From: Corbicula japonica
Taxonomy: Eukaryota; Mollusca; Bivalvia; Venerida; Cyrenidae
DNA: 64,000 nucleotides
Direction: 5' to 3'
Assembly: GCA_038501625.1 (NCBI GenBank)
Contig: JAZAYU010000221.1
Span: 620,001 to 684,000 of the forward strand
The notes below the pieces were generated by a model, which saw only the letters and a list, made by a program, of their open reading frames with translations, was not told the DNA's origin and searched no databases. Within the stretch, counting starts at the first letter, position 1. Each line of letters starts with the position of its first letter. Of this stretch, positions 21,640 through 35,000 are shown piece after piece. The position numbers and the translations under genes are program-made.

Positions 21640-22415
21640 AAGTTCTTTAAAGAAAAGATTTCCCAATAAACCTTTATTTACGCTTAGTCCCCTGCCACTG
21701 CCAAAAACCCAAAGCGTTAAGCATTTTGATAACTGTAGATGGATTAATCACCAGGCCTGCAGAGCGCTGTAGAATATCATGTTGGTAACCTTTCTTTTTA
21801 AATTAACAGATGGAAAAAATAGATGGCAAAACTGTGTTCTGAAGCCTGATAAAATATGAATGTGGTCGGAGGCCCGAACCGTACCGAATCGAACATATAA
21901 GGCTATAAAATCAGACTAAAAGTAAAAAAGTCCATATACGTTACGCACAGTCTGGCATAAGTTAAATTTTGTTTATCTGTATCGTTCATATACAAATGAA
22001 GCCAAATAAAGCTGCAAAATATCAAACACACAACAGAAACTGTTTATTTTTTTGTTACTACTAGTCCTTTTAAAACTTGCTTATCAGCTTATGTAACTGG
22101 AGATCATAAATAATATTTACTTTCAACTGCTTCTCATGATGGTGATATGCTAATTTCAAATCATGCAGAATGTAATGCAGATCATTGTTGGGGACAGTAA
22201 ATATGCATACTTTAACTATTCTTTGTTGGGAATAAGGATGGTATGTAGTGTGTCTGTCTTTTGCATGGCCGGCGTTTTTGTAAAAAAAAAACAAACAAAA
22301 AACAACAAACAAACAAAAGAACCTGAAATACCGATAAAAGTGTTTTGTTAAACGACACAATACATGGAGTTTAAAATAATTTTATATTTTTACACATGTC
22401 TAGTTTTAAACTTTC
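21640..22415. other. No gene seen
   Basis: AT-rich sequence without supported features. Confidence 0.4.
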
Positions 22416-22417
22416 AC

Positions 22418-22575
22418 GCTGCCATGCTACTAGGCTCCTAAGCTAACGCTGCCAGGCTGCCAGACTGCTAAGTTCACGCTGCCAGACTGCTAGGCTGCTG
22501 ACTTGAAGCTGCTAAGCTGCAAGGTTTCTTTCTCCAAGCTGCCAGATTCCTGGGCTGGAAGGCTGTTTACTTCAC
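22418..22575. repeat. Degenerate GCTGCCAGGCTGC tandem repeat
   Basis: About seven imperfect units of ~20 bases with CTGCCAGRCTGCTA-like cores. The stretch is GC-richer than its surroundings. Confidence 0.6.
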
Positions 22576-23639
22576 GAACATGTGATATATATATGATTTA
22601 TAATAACATTACTTATACAGTCGTCCTATTTCGATAATGAATACCCAAGGGGCCGATTTATTTCTGGATTGAATTCGCATATTTAAATTTGGAGCTTTTG
22701 AATGTGACAATGTGAAATTCCTATGGCACTCTACGCGCTATCGTAGGTGTAACAACTGTGTTGGTTGTAAAGTTTGTTTATTTAAACATAATTGATTAAA
22801 TTTAAATATATATTGTAACAAATATTTATTTACATGAACATGTCAATAAAAATTGATGAAAAAAAAACATATTTACAAATTTCATATATACTTGTGCTGA
22901 CAGGAAAAGCATATTTACAATCAGTCATACAAATACGAGTACACTTACGTAAAGATGTAATAAAAGTTGTTATGGCATACATGTTTTTATTTAATCTTTT
23001 ACAATGAAATATAGAATAATTTCGGAGCAATAAAATTGGTATTTTACTTTTTTCAATTAGCGGAATGTCACTTTTATTTTCACTGTTTTTTGCAATTTGG
23101 TACCCATTCGCATATACGTTCCGAATGCTAACGTTTACAAAACGGATTCAGGTTAGAGTATATGACGTCATGACGTAATATCAAAGACAAAGTTTTCGGC
23201 ACCATTCATTCAATTTACATATTATTCGTGCAAATTGTGCACTTAAATCAAAAAATAAAAGGAACATTTGTTATACCAGCGACAGATAGAAATAAATTTC
23301 ACTCGTGAACTCCGAAATCATTTTTACTTGTGGTTTTATCACTCATGAAAAAAAATACGAATTCCGGATCTCACTCGGAGAAATATATTTCTATCTCACA
23401 CCGTTCAAACAAATTTCCTATATACGAGAATGTCCAAATGAAATTATAAATGACAATTTAATTTTAAACAAATAAACAATTAAAAATAATTATAGTCATT
23501 ATTATTTCTATTTTCACTAAGCATTTCAACTAAATACGTATACCTTAGTAGGCAACTAATTTTACCTTATCTGAACTGAAGGTGTTTTAGTTGGCCAATA
23601 ATTCATAACAAAAGACCGTCGAAGACGGGTGATGCTCCC

Positions 23640-24432
23640 CGAAAGGGTACTTTGTCACAAAAACGGTTAGTTGAATAACTATTGAGGGTGAATTTAGAAA
23701 ATGATGTAGCGCTATAAAATCAGAAAATTTAAAAATCCACCTATAAATAACAAAGTAATGGACTGTACATGATCTTGCTTCAAGGTCGTGCTGGGACACT
23801 TACCTTCAATGTAGCGACCCAAATCTTGCGCGCGACACGTCGCCTCGATATGGTGATGATTTCTATAAAAAAAATTCAAATCCAACTATAAACAACAGAG
23901 TTATGGACATAAACATGATTTTGCTGCAAGTTCATGTTATGACCTTGACCTTTAATGTAGCGAACAAAATGTTGCGCGCGAACGTCGTCTCATTATGATG
24001 GTCATTTCTGTGAAATGATTTAAAAATCCAACTTCGAAGAACACAGCTATGGGCCAGACACGATGTTGCTTCAAGATCATGATGTGCCTTTGACCTTCAA
24101 GGTAGCGATCCAAATGTTGCACGTGACACGTCTTCTAAAAATGATGATCATTTATGTGATATAATTGTAAAATTCTTCTTCAAATAACAAAGTTAAAGGT
24201 CGGACACGATTTTGCTGTGACCTTGACCTTTTAGGTAGCGACCCAAATGTAGCGCTCGACACGTTGTCTCAATATGGTGATCATTTCTGTGAAATAATTT
24301 TAAAGTTCAACTTCAAATAACAAAGTTATGGGCCTGACAGGAATGCGGGACGTACGTACGTACGGCCGGACAGACAGACGAACGGATAACCATGCGACTA
24401 TATGCCCTTCCCAAATTACTCCGGGAGCATAA
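23640..24432. repeat. Bivalve-type tandem repeat, ~4 units of 150-170 bp
   Basis: The units repeat ACCTTGACCTTYAATGTAGCGA, CAAATGTTGC..GACACGTCGTC and ATGGTGATCATTTCTGTGAAAT-like blocks (each imperfect). The array ends with GTACGTACGTACGGCCGGACAGACAG and CGGGAGCATAAAA. It stops 62 bases from the stop codon of gene 1 and probably lies in its 3' UTR. Confidence 0.75.
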
Positions 24433-24493
24433 AAGCCAGATTTATCAAAAAAGATAATTTGTAGTGCATTGCTACACAAAAGTCAAAATGCAA

Positions 24494-25160
24494 TCATTTG
24501 AAGAGATCTTCTGCTAGTTCCGGCTCACAAGCCATCACACACTGGTGGATAGATGACATCAATGAAGCCACTTCTAACAGGAAGTTTGTTTTGAACCCAT
24601 TTTGTTTTGCCTTGGGGAGATAAAAGTAAAATTCCGGAAGACCATGGGTCAGCATTCCAACGACCTTACACTTTGGGCCAAGAGTTGTTGTTATTGCTGG
24701 GGCTCCTGAAGCACCTTGTTGCATGAAACAGTGAACATGAAACTTTCCTGGCTTATTTAAATTTTGGTAACCAATATTTACCAAATCTGGGTCATCTCCC
24801 TTTAGTTTCAGAGCAGTTCTGTAACCGCTTTTTTTCTCTACCAACCATTGTTCAGCTTCAGTTTTCAAACTTTGTAAATTTGTTGCCGATATTAATTTAC
24901 AGTCAGGATCCAGGGTCTTTTCTGAGCTGTCTGGATGTCCATACCCTATCAGAGATACACTGTTCATCTTAGAGCAAATGTCATCAATATCCTTATCTAG
25001 TTCCAGTGCTTCAGGAACATGTTCGTCTGGGTCGGACATTCAAGTATGACAAAATCTAACGTCTTGTTGAAAACCTTTCGGCTAGTAAGATGATATACCT
25101 TTCTGTTTGGTATAAACGGCGAAACGTTGAAATCAATACAAACTTTGTCGTCGTCTAGAT
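24494..25160 (-). CDS. Gene 1 exon 6: catalytic Asp and Ser half of trypsin-like domain, frame disrupted
   Basis: The acceptor TTGTTTCTTTCAG is followed in the phase expected from exon 5 by [11 protein letters not shown] and then [10 protein letters not shown], which carries the catalytic Asp. That frame ends at a TAG near 25,000. The downstream half continues in another frame (25,039-24,494, opening [19 protein letters not shown]) with [10 protein letters not shown], the serine-nucleophile loop, and ends [12 protein letters not shown]. One missing base between 25,030 and 25,041 would reconcile the two halves. An ATG at 25,039 opens the second frame but would leave His and Asp out. Confidence 0.75.
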
Positions 25161-28100
25161 CTGAAAGAAACAAGGAAAGTATAAGATTTAATATTATTCA
25201 TATAAATTTAAAAGATGAATTCAAAATATCCCCAATCCCACTTGTCATGTTAAATAATATAAACCTAGGCCAAAATAAACCAACTAAGAAACATCGCAAA
25301 CATCTCATAGCCTAGTAGTAGAGGTAAATGGATAGGAGAAAACCCCGGGGCAGAAGCCCCGGTGGTGGGCAAAACCCCGGTGGTGGGCAAAACCCCAGTG
25401 GTGGGCAAAACCCCGCTGGTGGGCAAAACCCCGCTGATGGGCAAAACCCCGCTGGTAGACGAAGCCCCGGTGGTGGGCAAGGCCCCGCCGGTGGGCAATA
25501 CCCTGCTGGTGGGCAGAGCCCCGGTGCTGAGGGAGTCTGGACCTCGGTCGGAGACAGTTATACGTATTCACGCATAATTTCCTTCTTGTTTGTAAAGTAA
25601 GTTTAATTTAAAATGAACGAATATTAGGCTGATATATTTGCTTAAACATTTCAGACATCAAATATGTACGTATAATGGTTATCGCATGTCATAAAACGGA
25701 TGTTTACATTAAGTGAGATACCTTTAACTCATTGTTGCGGAACATGTAAACATTTAGTCTGGGTTATAGACGTATAAATATTCATATAGTGTTTAAATAG
25801 ACTCTAACAAACACTCAATTTACATAGCATATTTTGAAAGAAACTCAATTTCCATTATATATATTGTAGCAGTACACTTAACAACTTTGCTAAGTATACA
25901 CTGGCTTGATTTTTGCGCTAGTGCCTAAAAACTTTTAATAAACCATGCAATGAACACACACTGGTTTATTAGTAAAACTTCATTCAAAATCATTTAGAAC
26001 ACTGACACCAACAGAATACAAATTCACAAAATCAGTTAATAAACCGTTTGTTTACCGTAATAAACGTATTACGCGTACATATAAATGGACATTTGGAACC
26101 TAGAAATATTCTTCTATTTCTGTTAAATTAAATTCATTTCATTCTAATCTTAATGTTTTATAACTGTTTATAGTCCAACCAACTTTTTGAGCAAATCAGT
26201 TTGAATGCATAAAATGCAGTCGCCAATCTTTTAGTTTACCAATATGCTAGTTAAATTTGACCAATTTTTCTAAAAAATCAGTTAATATTTATTGCATTTT
26301 TAACAGTTTTAGATTAATAGCTCAATTATTGTTCCTGGCACTTGCAGATTTCCAGGATCGAGATAATGACATTTTTACTTCTATGGACTCTCCCGAGTCT
26401 ATTGCACTTGTATTCTACTATTTTGGTGACCCTCGCAGACTTCCAGGAATCTCGATGCCAATAGAATTAAGAACTATTTTAACGTCAAGGGACCCTCCCG
26501 AGTCTATTACATCGGTCTGCAACTGTTTCTTAGATACTGGATGACTTCGAGGAATCCCGGCAAAAATTAGCGAGTTTATCTCCTCTATCACGCATGCGCA
26601 GTAACTAAAGGATCAGCATTAAAGTGTTGACTTCTCCCAACCCCGCTTCCACACCCACCACCTTATTTTATACACTTAACAAGTTTTATAAGTATACACC
26701 TTCGTACTGGGGCATAACTGGCTTGATAATTGAGCTATTAATCTAAAACTGTTAAAAAATGCAATAAATATTAACTGATTTATTAGAAAAATTGGTCAAA
26801 TTTAACAAGCATATTGGTAAACTAAAAGATTGGCGACTGCATTTTATGCATTTAAACTGATTTGCTCAAAAACTTAAGTGTACTGCTACAATATATATGG
26901 AAATTGAGTTTCTTTCAAAAAATGATATGTAAATTGAGTGTGTGTTAGAGTCTATTTAAACACTATATGAATATTTATACGTCTATAACCCACACTAAAT
27001 GTTTACATGTTCCGCAACAATGAGTTAAAGGTATCTCACTTAATGTAAACATCGGTTTTATGACAGGCGATAAACATTAAACGTACATATTTGATGTCTG
27101 AAATGTTTAAGCAAATATATCAGCCTAATATTCGTTCATCTTAAATTAAACTTACTTTACAAACAAGAAGGAAATTATGCGTAAATACGTATAACTGTCT
27201 CTGACCGAGGTTCAAACTCCCTCAGCACCGGGACTCTGCCCACCAGCAGGGTATTGCCCACTGGCGGGGCCTTGCCCACCACCGGGGCTTCGTCTACCAG
27301 CGGGGTTTTGCCCATCAGCGGGGTTTTGCCCACCAGCGGGGTTTTGCCCACCACTGGGGTTTTGCCCACCACCGGGGCTTCTGCCCCGGGGTTTTCCCCT
27401 ATCCATTTACCTCTACTCCTAGTATGTAAAGATCGTGATTATTTAAGGCATCGCCACACTCCTCCCAATTCTATTCATCGGTAAAATAAAAATCATCAAA
27501 TCTCAGTAAATACAAAATGACATTCAATGAAACTTTGCACAAATGAAGGTTACTAATGTATCTTTATTTTGCATACAAAAAGACAACTTAGAAAAGTAAA
27601 GAAACAAAGCTAGACCTAAAAATTCCTTGAAATCTATTTACATAAATTCACAAAAACTAGGCGATGCAGAACATAACTTTAAATTTCCTCGTGAGCGCAA
27701 TGATACTGACAAGAAAATGTTGTGTACTTTGTAAAAAACGTTCAACTATTAAAAGAGAAATCAGTGATTGTCATCCGTTTACGCGACCAGGAAATTGAAG
27801 GTCAAACACACTTTTACTAATATCTCGTAAAGTTTACATAAGTAAATCATGAGGACACAATAAATTGTTGTCAGTATCATATTACTCATGTGGGAATTTA
27901 AAATGATGTTGTGTGTTCTTTAGTTTTTGTGAATTTATGTAAATAGAAGTTGAGGGAATTTTTAGATCCTGCTATTTTTCTTTACTTTTCTAATATGTCT
28001 TACCATTTGTAAAATAAAGATACATTAATAACATACACTTGTGCAAAGTTTCATTTAACAGCATTTTGCCGTTCTTGAGATTTTAATAATTTTCTTTTTA

Positions 28101-30110
28101 TCGATGAATAGAATTGGGAGGAGTGTGGAAGGCCCTTAAGCCGATTATTTTGTATAAAATGTTAAAATCCAAGTTTTTTTACTTTCTCAAGATCAGGCTT
28201 TTAATTAGTCCTTATTTGTCCTATAAAACCACTCTAGCAACAGAAACATTAACATAGTATTACAATTATGTTCAAGCGAGACTGATATTTGAAAAAAAGT
28301 AAGTTAGTTCTTCAAAACTGCCTAAATATTAAGATACATTTATTTTTCTTTACCGTTTTAACTTTAAAGCTAAAAAACACATGAAATATTTAGTTATTTG
28401 GTTTCTTGACAGGGTGTGTGAGGATATATTGTCGGTCTGGATGTCGTATTACCGGAGCCGTAGGCGAGGGATAATATGACATTCAGTCCGGCAATATATT
28501 TAATTTAATGCACGTGCCGAATCGTAAATACGGACATCAAAGGAATTATCCAATCAAATTCAAGACATTTCTTTGCAGTATAATAAAAAAGATACATTAA
28601 TAACATTTCATTAGTCAAAGTTTTTTTACTGCATATTGGCGTTAGAGTGTTATTTTTATAGATGACAGTGCATTTGCGAAATGAACAATACCTTCATCTT
28701 TATTTAAATTTGAGTTTTTGTGTAATATTGAACATTTCTTTGTGAATCTGCAATAATGTGATTGCTTAACTGTTCGACAGAACATGTTTTAGCATTTTAG
28801 CCCATTTTGGTCCTTTCCCTTTGCAAAAGCTACGGTCGATTCTGTGACTTTTGATAATGATAATTTTTATAAAAAGAAGTTGAAATAAAGCATGTTAGTA
28901 TTAAGATGTGAAGAATATACTCCATTTCTATGCAGAGAAATTGAAAACTACTATGGTAGTTTTCGTGCTTAAATCATCACGTAGTTAAATTGTTCACCGA
29001 TTTCACGCAAACTCTTAACTGTAAAACGAAATCGTTGATAAGATTAACAAACGTTGATTCACAAAAAGGTAAAATATGCATCAGGTATTGCCACATTCAG
29101 AAAAAAACAGCCTCCCCACACAGTCAAAAAGAAGAGAGAGAGGGAGAAAGCATGGTTTATAAAACGATCAGTTAAAAAAAGACACGACAAACAATTAACA
29201 AAAAGTTACCGCCTTGGAACCAGGTTCTAGGGTGCAACAACCTCACACTTCGACGAACAGATTCTCACATCACAAAACAAGTACAAGTTGTCTTAGTGAA
29301 ATAACTCCAACCCACCCATCGGCTCTACACTGTTGCATGCAAAAGCGCACACACATATAAAACATAAGAAGCTGATAGCATTACAAAGCCAAAGGGCGTT
29401 AGATAAGTATAACGGAACAAAGAAAGTCTGATGATACTTTTCTATGAGACAAAACACTTACAAAAAGACAAAATATATTTAAACGGTGCTCATGTAAAAT
29501 TCATAATTTTGTGAAATCGAAAACTACATCAATATCTTTTAAAATCCCAATGCAGTTTTGCAACATTTTGTTTTAAGTATTGAAGTACTGAAAGATGTAC
29601 CTTTAATTCTGTTTAAGCAATGCAAGGCTGTCATCAAATATTTGCTGCCCACCCTGAAGGCAGTTCCACAAGGGCGACCGTTATCTATCAGAAGCCCAAC
29701 GGATTTCATTCCCTCACGCAGCATGTGAACAACCCTCTCACACATTGTGTCATCAACACTCTTTCTTAGCGGATATCCAACACAATTGTCACTGCTAGCT
29801 TTGGTTTTTGAAATATCTAGAAAAGAATCATAATTGTACACATTATGCTCTATTATGCAATAATAACAAGAAGACGCACAGATGCTACATAGCCTCTTAA
29901 ATTTTAAGCGACAAAGTAGTATAACTATGGCATTATATACAGTCAAGAGGTGTGACTAGGTGTAGTTTTACAGGTTTCAGTCTTAGTAACTTCATAGTAA
30001 GGGAATAACCTTCAAGAACCTGTGTACTTTATAATTTGATCAGTGTTTTCATTTAAGTGAGCTGTTCCTAGAAAGTAATTATTTTAGTTTAGTTGCTCAA
30101 TCACTGGGGT

Positions 30111-30165
<55 letters not shown>

Positions 30166-31990
30166 TGACTTTATTTAAAGAAGAAGGTATCTTATTTAGA
30201 ACAAGTACCAAAAATTTAATTACTAATTTTCAATAAGGCGTTCTATAAAATATAACAAAATATAAAATATCAACAATCATTCAAAACATACGCATACACT
30301 AAAGTAGGACAAATATAAAGCACGCATTTATGCACACAAACATGTAAAATCACAAGTTACAGACAGACACATTCATATATAAAATAGAATATGAATATGA
30401 AGAATTGCCACATATGGGTATAATTAAATTAGTATAAACACATCTTAATGTTTCAGCACACATAGTTAATTTTAGGAAATAATTTTAGAAACAGTTTTTA
30501 AAAACATTTCATTTTTGACAGGATCGGATATGTTTTGGGATAGAATTCCATAAAAAATTTGATGATGACATGTATGTGATAGATCTAATTTGGAGGCAGA
30601 CCTTTGAAAATGTAATTTGCTGTCAGATATAGATGGATATATAAGGTAGTTTCAGATTATGTAATGCTTTATAAATCATAAAACCAGTATGATATCTACA
30701 ACGGTTATGAAATGTGAGCCATTTAACAGACAGAAACAGATTATCGATCGGCGTTCTCATTGGTTTTTGAAAAATACTTTTGATAACTCGCTTTTGTTGT
30801 TTATAAATTCTGCTCAGGTCGCACTTGTTAGCTTGGCTCCAAATTATGCAACCATAGTCCATGGTTGATGCTATATATGTATGATAAAACATTCGTTCCA
30901 TTTCTGGAGTAAGGTACATTTGTAATGTGAAATTATCTTAGTAGTTAGTTTTTGCATGTTTTTGCAATATGGGTTTTCCAAGATAGTGTATTATCAATAT
31001 AGATGCCTAATAGTTTCTGAGAGAAAACGTTATTATTTTTTACATTACCGACATGTATTTTAAGATCAGTGGTAGTTGTTACTTTAAGTTTGTGTTTTTT
31101 TCTAACATGTAACGTGACACGTGACATTAAAGTAGATTGCAATTGGTTTAGTTAGGAGGTCATGTGTAAGTCAGAGTTCGTTACCCTGGCGGAAAGAAAC
31201 GATCTCGTGTGTCTTTGGTAGAGTTGGTAGAGATTGCGTTTAGTAGAGCCGTTAGATTCTCTCATATTTTATTGAGTTCTCTGTTGATTCTTGGATAAAT
31301 ATATTCTTTGTCTAAAAATATAGTTGATTCTTGGATAAATATATTCTTTGTTCCGGTTAATGCTTTAATTGTCTTTTATGGATAAGTGCACGTTTCCAAC
31401 TTTTGGTTGTAATTTCATGTTTATAATTGGTATTCGCGACTTGATAAGTGCGCTGTAAATTATGTTAACTGTTTTATTCTGCCAAATACTCTTTCGCTTA
31501 ACAAACTGCATGCTTATGATCGTGATTGGTTCTTACAGTTTTGCTGACACACCAATTGCACAGGAAGAGAGGGTTGTGTGAGCCATGCCACAGCTGTGGG
31601 GATGTTTATAACATTGATAAAGATAGTCCTAATGTATGATTGATTGTATTATTTATATATCATGATTACAAGTTCGATTGTTTAGATATATGTAAGTGTA
31701 CATGTACTCTGATCATTCGTAATGTATTTACTTCAGATCGTTTTATTGAATCGACGTTCTACAACCTTGGAAGTACGTTATGCAGATCTTGATCTAATTT
31801 GCAATATACTTGAGTACACGTGAAATCTTATTAATTATAAACAGAAATATTGATTAAAAATATAGTTACAACATGTCACTTCGACGGAAAAGAAAAGGTT
31901 TTCAACAGGAAAACTTGTTTTTCCAATCCGAATCTCACGGTTCCTATCGGAATTTTTATCGGTTTGGCAAATTCCGATAGAAAACATTGT

Positions 31991-32068
<78 letters not shown>

Positions 32069-35000
32069 TATTATTATTATTATTATTATTATTTATATAC
32101 ACTTGAGACCAAATTTGCATTAATGTTATGACAATTTTTGGACATTCACGCGAATTTGTGAAATGACTATACAAACTCTCTGGTCACTCGGGGATGTTAT
32201 GCAGATATGGCATCATTTGAAGAATGAAGTTCACCTGGTGGGGCGCTTTATTATGATACACATATATTTGCTTAACCCTTAAGTAAATGATTCTAAGAGT
32301 TTGGGCTACATACCGGAAGGACCTGCTACTTTTCCATTTCTCAAAGGCGGTGTTGCTTTATCATCTATTTGGCCTGATCTGCTAGTCCTGTCCACCTTCT
32401 GTTCAGTTTGTTTTTTATTTGTGCCTTTTCTACTTTTTTGTACATAGAATTGTGAAGCTGATGCTTTTGCAGGTATTGATGTATGTGACGATTCTTCTTC
32501 ATCTAATCTCAATAACTCTTCCACCAAACTATTAGCTGTTATACATTCTCTCGAACCACCTTAAATATCTCAGACATTTAAACAATGATTCCGAAATCCA
32601 ATAAAGTATATCTAAATAATAGAACGCTAGAGAAAATTAAACAAACAACGGAGATGCTTGAGACTCAGCAAGGTTGTTGAGTTTCCATACATTTCGCTTG
32701 ACGAGGTCGTTAGCTTTTTATATTTTTGGTTTCTGAGCATTTTTTGCAAATTGGTCGAGGGGATGGGTTTGTTAGAGTTAACTCACTTAGACAACTTGCG
32801 CTTGTTTTTTCTCATTTGTTGGAGGTAAGTGTGACGTCGCAGTACCCTAAAACATGGTCAAACGTTATACCCCCAGTGGCAAAACATTTTGCATCTGACC
32901 GTTCCACGAGGGCGACCCCTCAAATTCAGTTCACATTTTCCAAGTGTTTGTGGTGTCTTTTTTAAAATTGATTATAGCATAAACCCATGCTTTTTTTGCC
33001 CCCACCCCCTGGCTGTGTTTTCTGAGATCGTCTTTTTCTTTATATGCATATTTTACGTGTAAGAAAGTCAATAAATCGCATACCATGTAGAATTTACATC
33101 GAATATTTAAGCTTATTAAAAAACTGCATTAAACTGATATCTTGTTATCAGGTTTAATTTTGCCATATGTTTGCCGATGTTAAATGATATTATTTCTTTA
33201 AAATTGCTTTCTTATACCTTTTCCGCTTGCTTTCTTTTTATGGTTTAAACTGAGTATTTGTTCACAACCGTTTTTGTGATATTTTTTATAATAAATAATA
33301 AATAAATTAAGTTCTAAACCCGCAATTAAGTACAATTTACAGAAAAAAAACAACTGTTATTTCATACCATTCTCTAAAATAGATTGAATCGCTCTTCGGA
33401 TCGGGTCAGAACTGTATCCCATTTCAAACATTTTCCGTGCTGCGTCGGTTTCTAACAGACTGACACCATCATTTCCTCGCTCGGCACGTTCACCTGGCAA
33501 AACACGCAACAAAATTCAAAGCTAAAAAAGAAGAAAGTTGCTTACCTACAAACTTTTTCACAAAAATATAAAATAGGTTTAAAGGGATAGACACAATCGT
33601 CAATATATAACTCATATATGAGAATCGATTTAAATCATTCAATATTGTTCAACTACTGTTGTGTCTAAACAACTAAGTAAACTGAGTTAGTTTCTTGAGT
33701 TTTTTCTCCAAAGATGTCCTTAAACGTTAATCTTTTGACCTTATAACAAGCATCTACTTACCTTCGTCAATCTGCTTCTATTTCTTTTAGCTATTAACTG
33801 CCAAAAATTTGAATTAAATGGTTGTCAAGATCTTCACAGTTTGACTTTTGGAGTGACACTCATTGAGTTGCTCTCATACCGGCATGGAGAGCAATATGCA
33901 TTAAAAACATACTTTTTTTCATAATGTGTTTCAAAGAATTTGATTGTAGTGAACACTATCACTTTTATTTTCTTCATTATTATAAATAAACCTGTTATTA
34001 AAATACGAAAGTCCTAGCACTGCGCAAAGTAGATCTACATCATATTACACATGATACAGAACCGAAACATGTTTGTACGTGACATTTGAATCCTATCTGA
34101 AAAAGAAAGCATTTTAAAAAGGAATCGACTTGGCTTTTCTTTATATATGATACCTTAATGTATTACATGACATATCAATTGCTGAAAGAATAAATATAGT
34201 CAGTGAAGATATTAAGGCATAATGTAAGCATTAACAATGTAATAACGAGACATGAGTTTTTTGTCACTACCATTTTTTTTAAATTGAAGAGAACTATCAA
34301 GGAAAATAAAATAATTCTACTACTACTAATAATAAAGTTTATACCACAACATTCTACCGCATGAAATGTGTATGCTTTAATAGCTGATTCAAATTTAAGA
34401 CTGATAAACCCATTATTCAATCCTCACACATGATAAAGAACAGAAAAGTAGTTCTTGATACGTTTTTACTTGCGAATATAATATGAAAAAAATTAAGGGA
34501 AGACAAATATGAAGATAAATAACTAAGCCCTGGGGTTAATTTGATGTAAATAACATTAACAAACTGTCAAGCTTTACTTGTAATTTTAGCTAAGCAAAAT
34601 GTTATATTTCAATTTAATCAACATAGAATAGCGGATGACCTAGAAATTAATTTAACATGTACCAATTATAGCGTAAGCTACATTCTTTAATACTCTACAT
34701 TTAGGGAAAACTGGATGAAATCGGATTGCCTTCATAGATGGCGTAGTTTTTTCAATAACCGTCGCCGGCAAGTGGAAATAGTTTGCATATTTCAATATGG
34801 CGATCCTTACACATTATTCTGACAAAATGTCATACGATTTGGACAATATTTTTTGACGTAAAAACTGGGTGAGCAACATGTCCATCTACTTTAAAGCTTT
34901 TAGTACAAGTGGAGAAAGTTCTTTCCAAAAATATTTAAAGAATTCAACTATATACCCATCTAAAACTAGACTTTTGTCATTTTCATGTTTTTAGTTCTTC

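Noticed and set aside
25265..25600. Gly/Pro-rich and Thr/Gly-rich proteins in all frames (also 27,175-27,484)
   Set aside because: They are translations of an 18-bp minisatellite in a foldback element, open in several frames on both strands because the period is a multiple of three.
31850..32174. Poly-Asn / poly-Tyr protein
   Set aside because: It is a (TAA)n-(TTA)n microsatellite.
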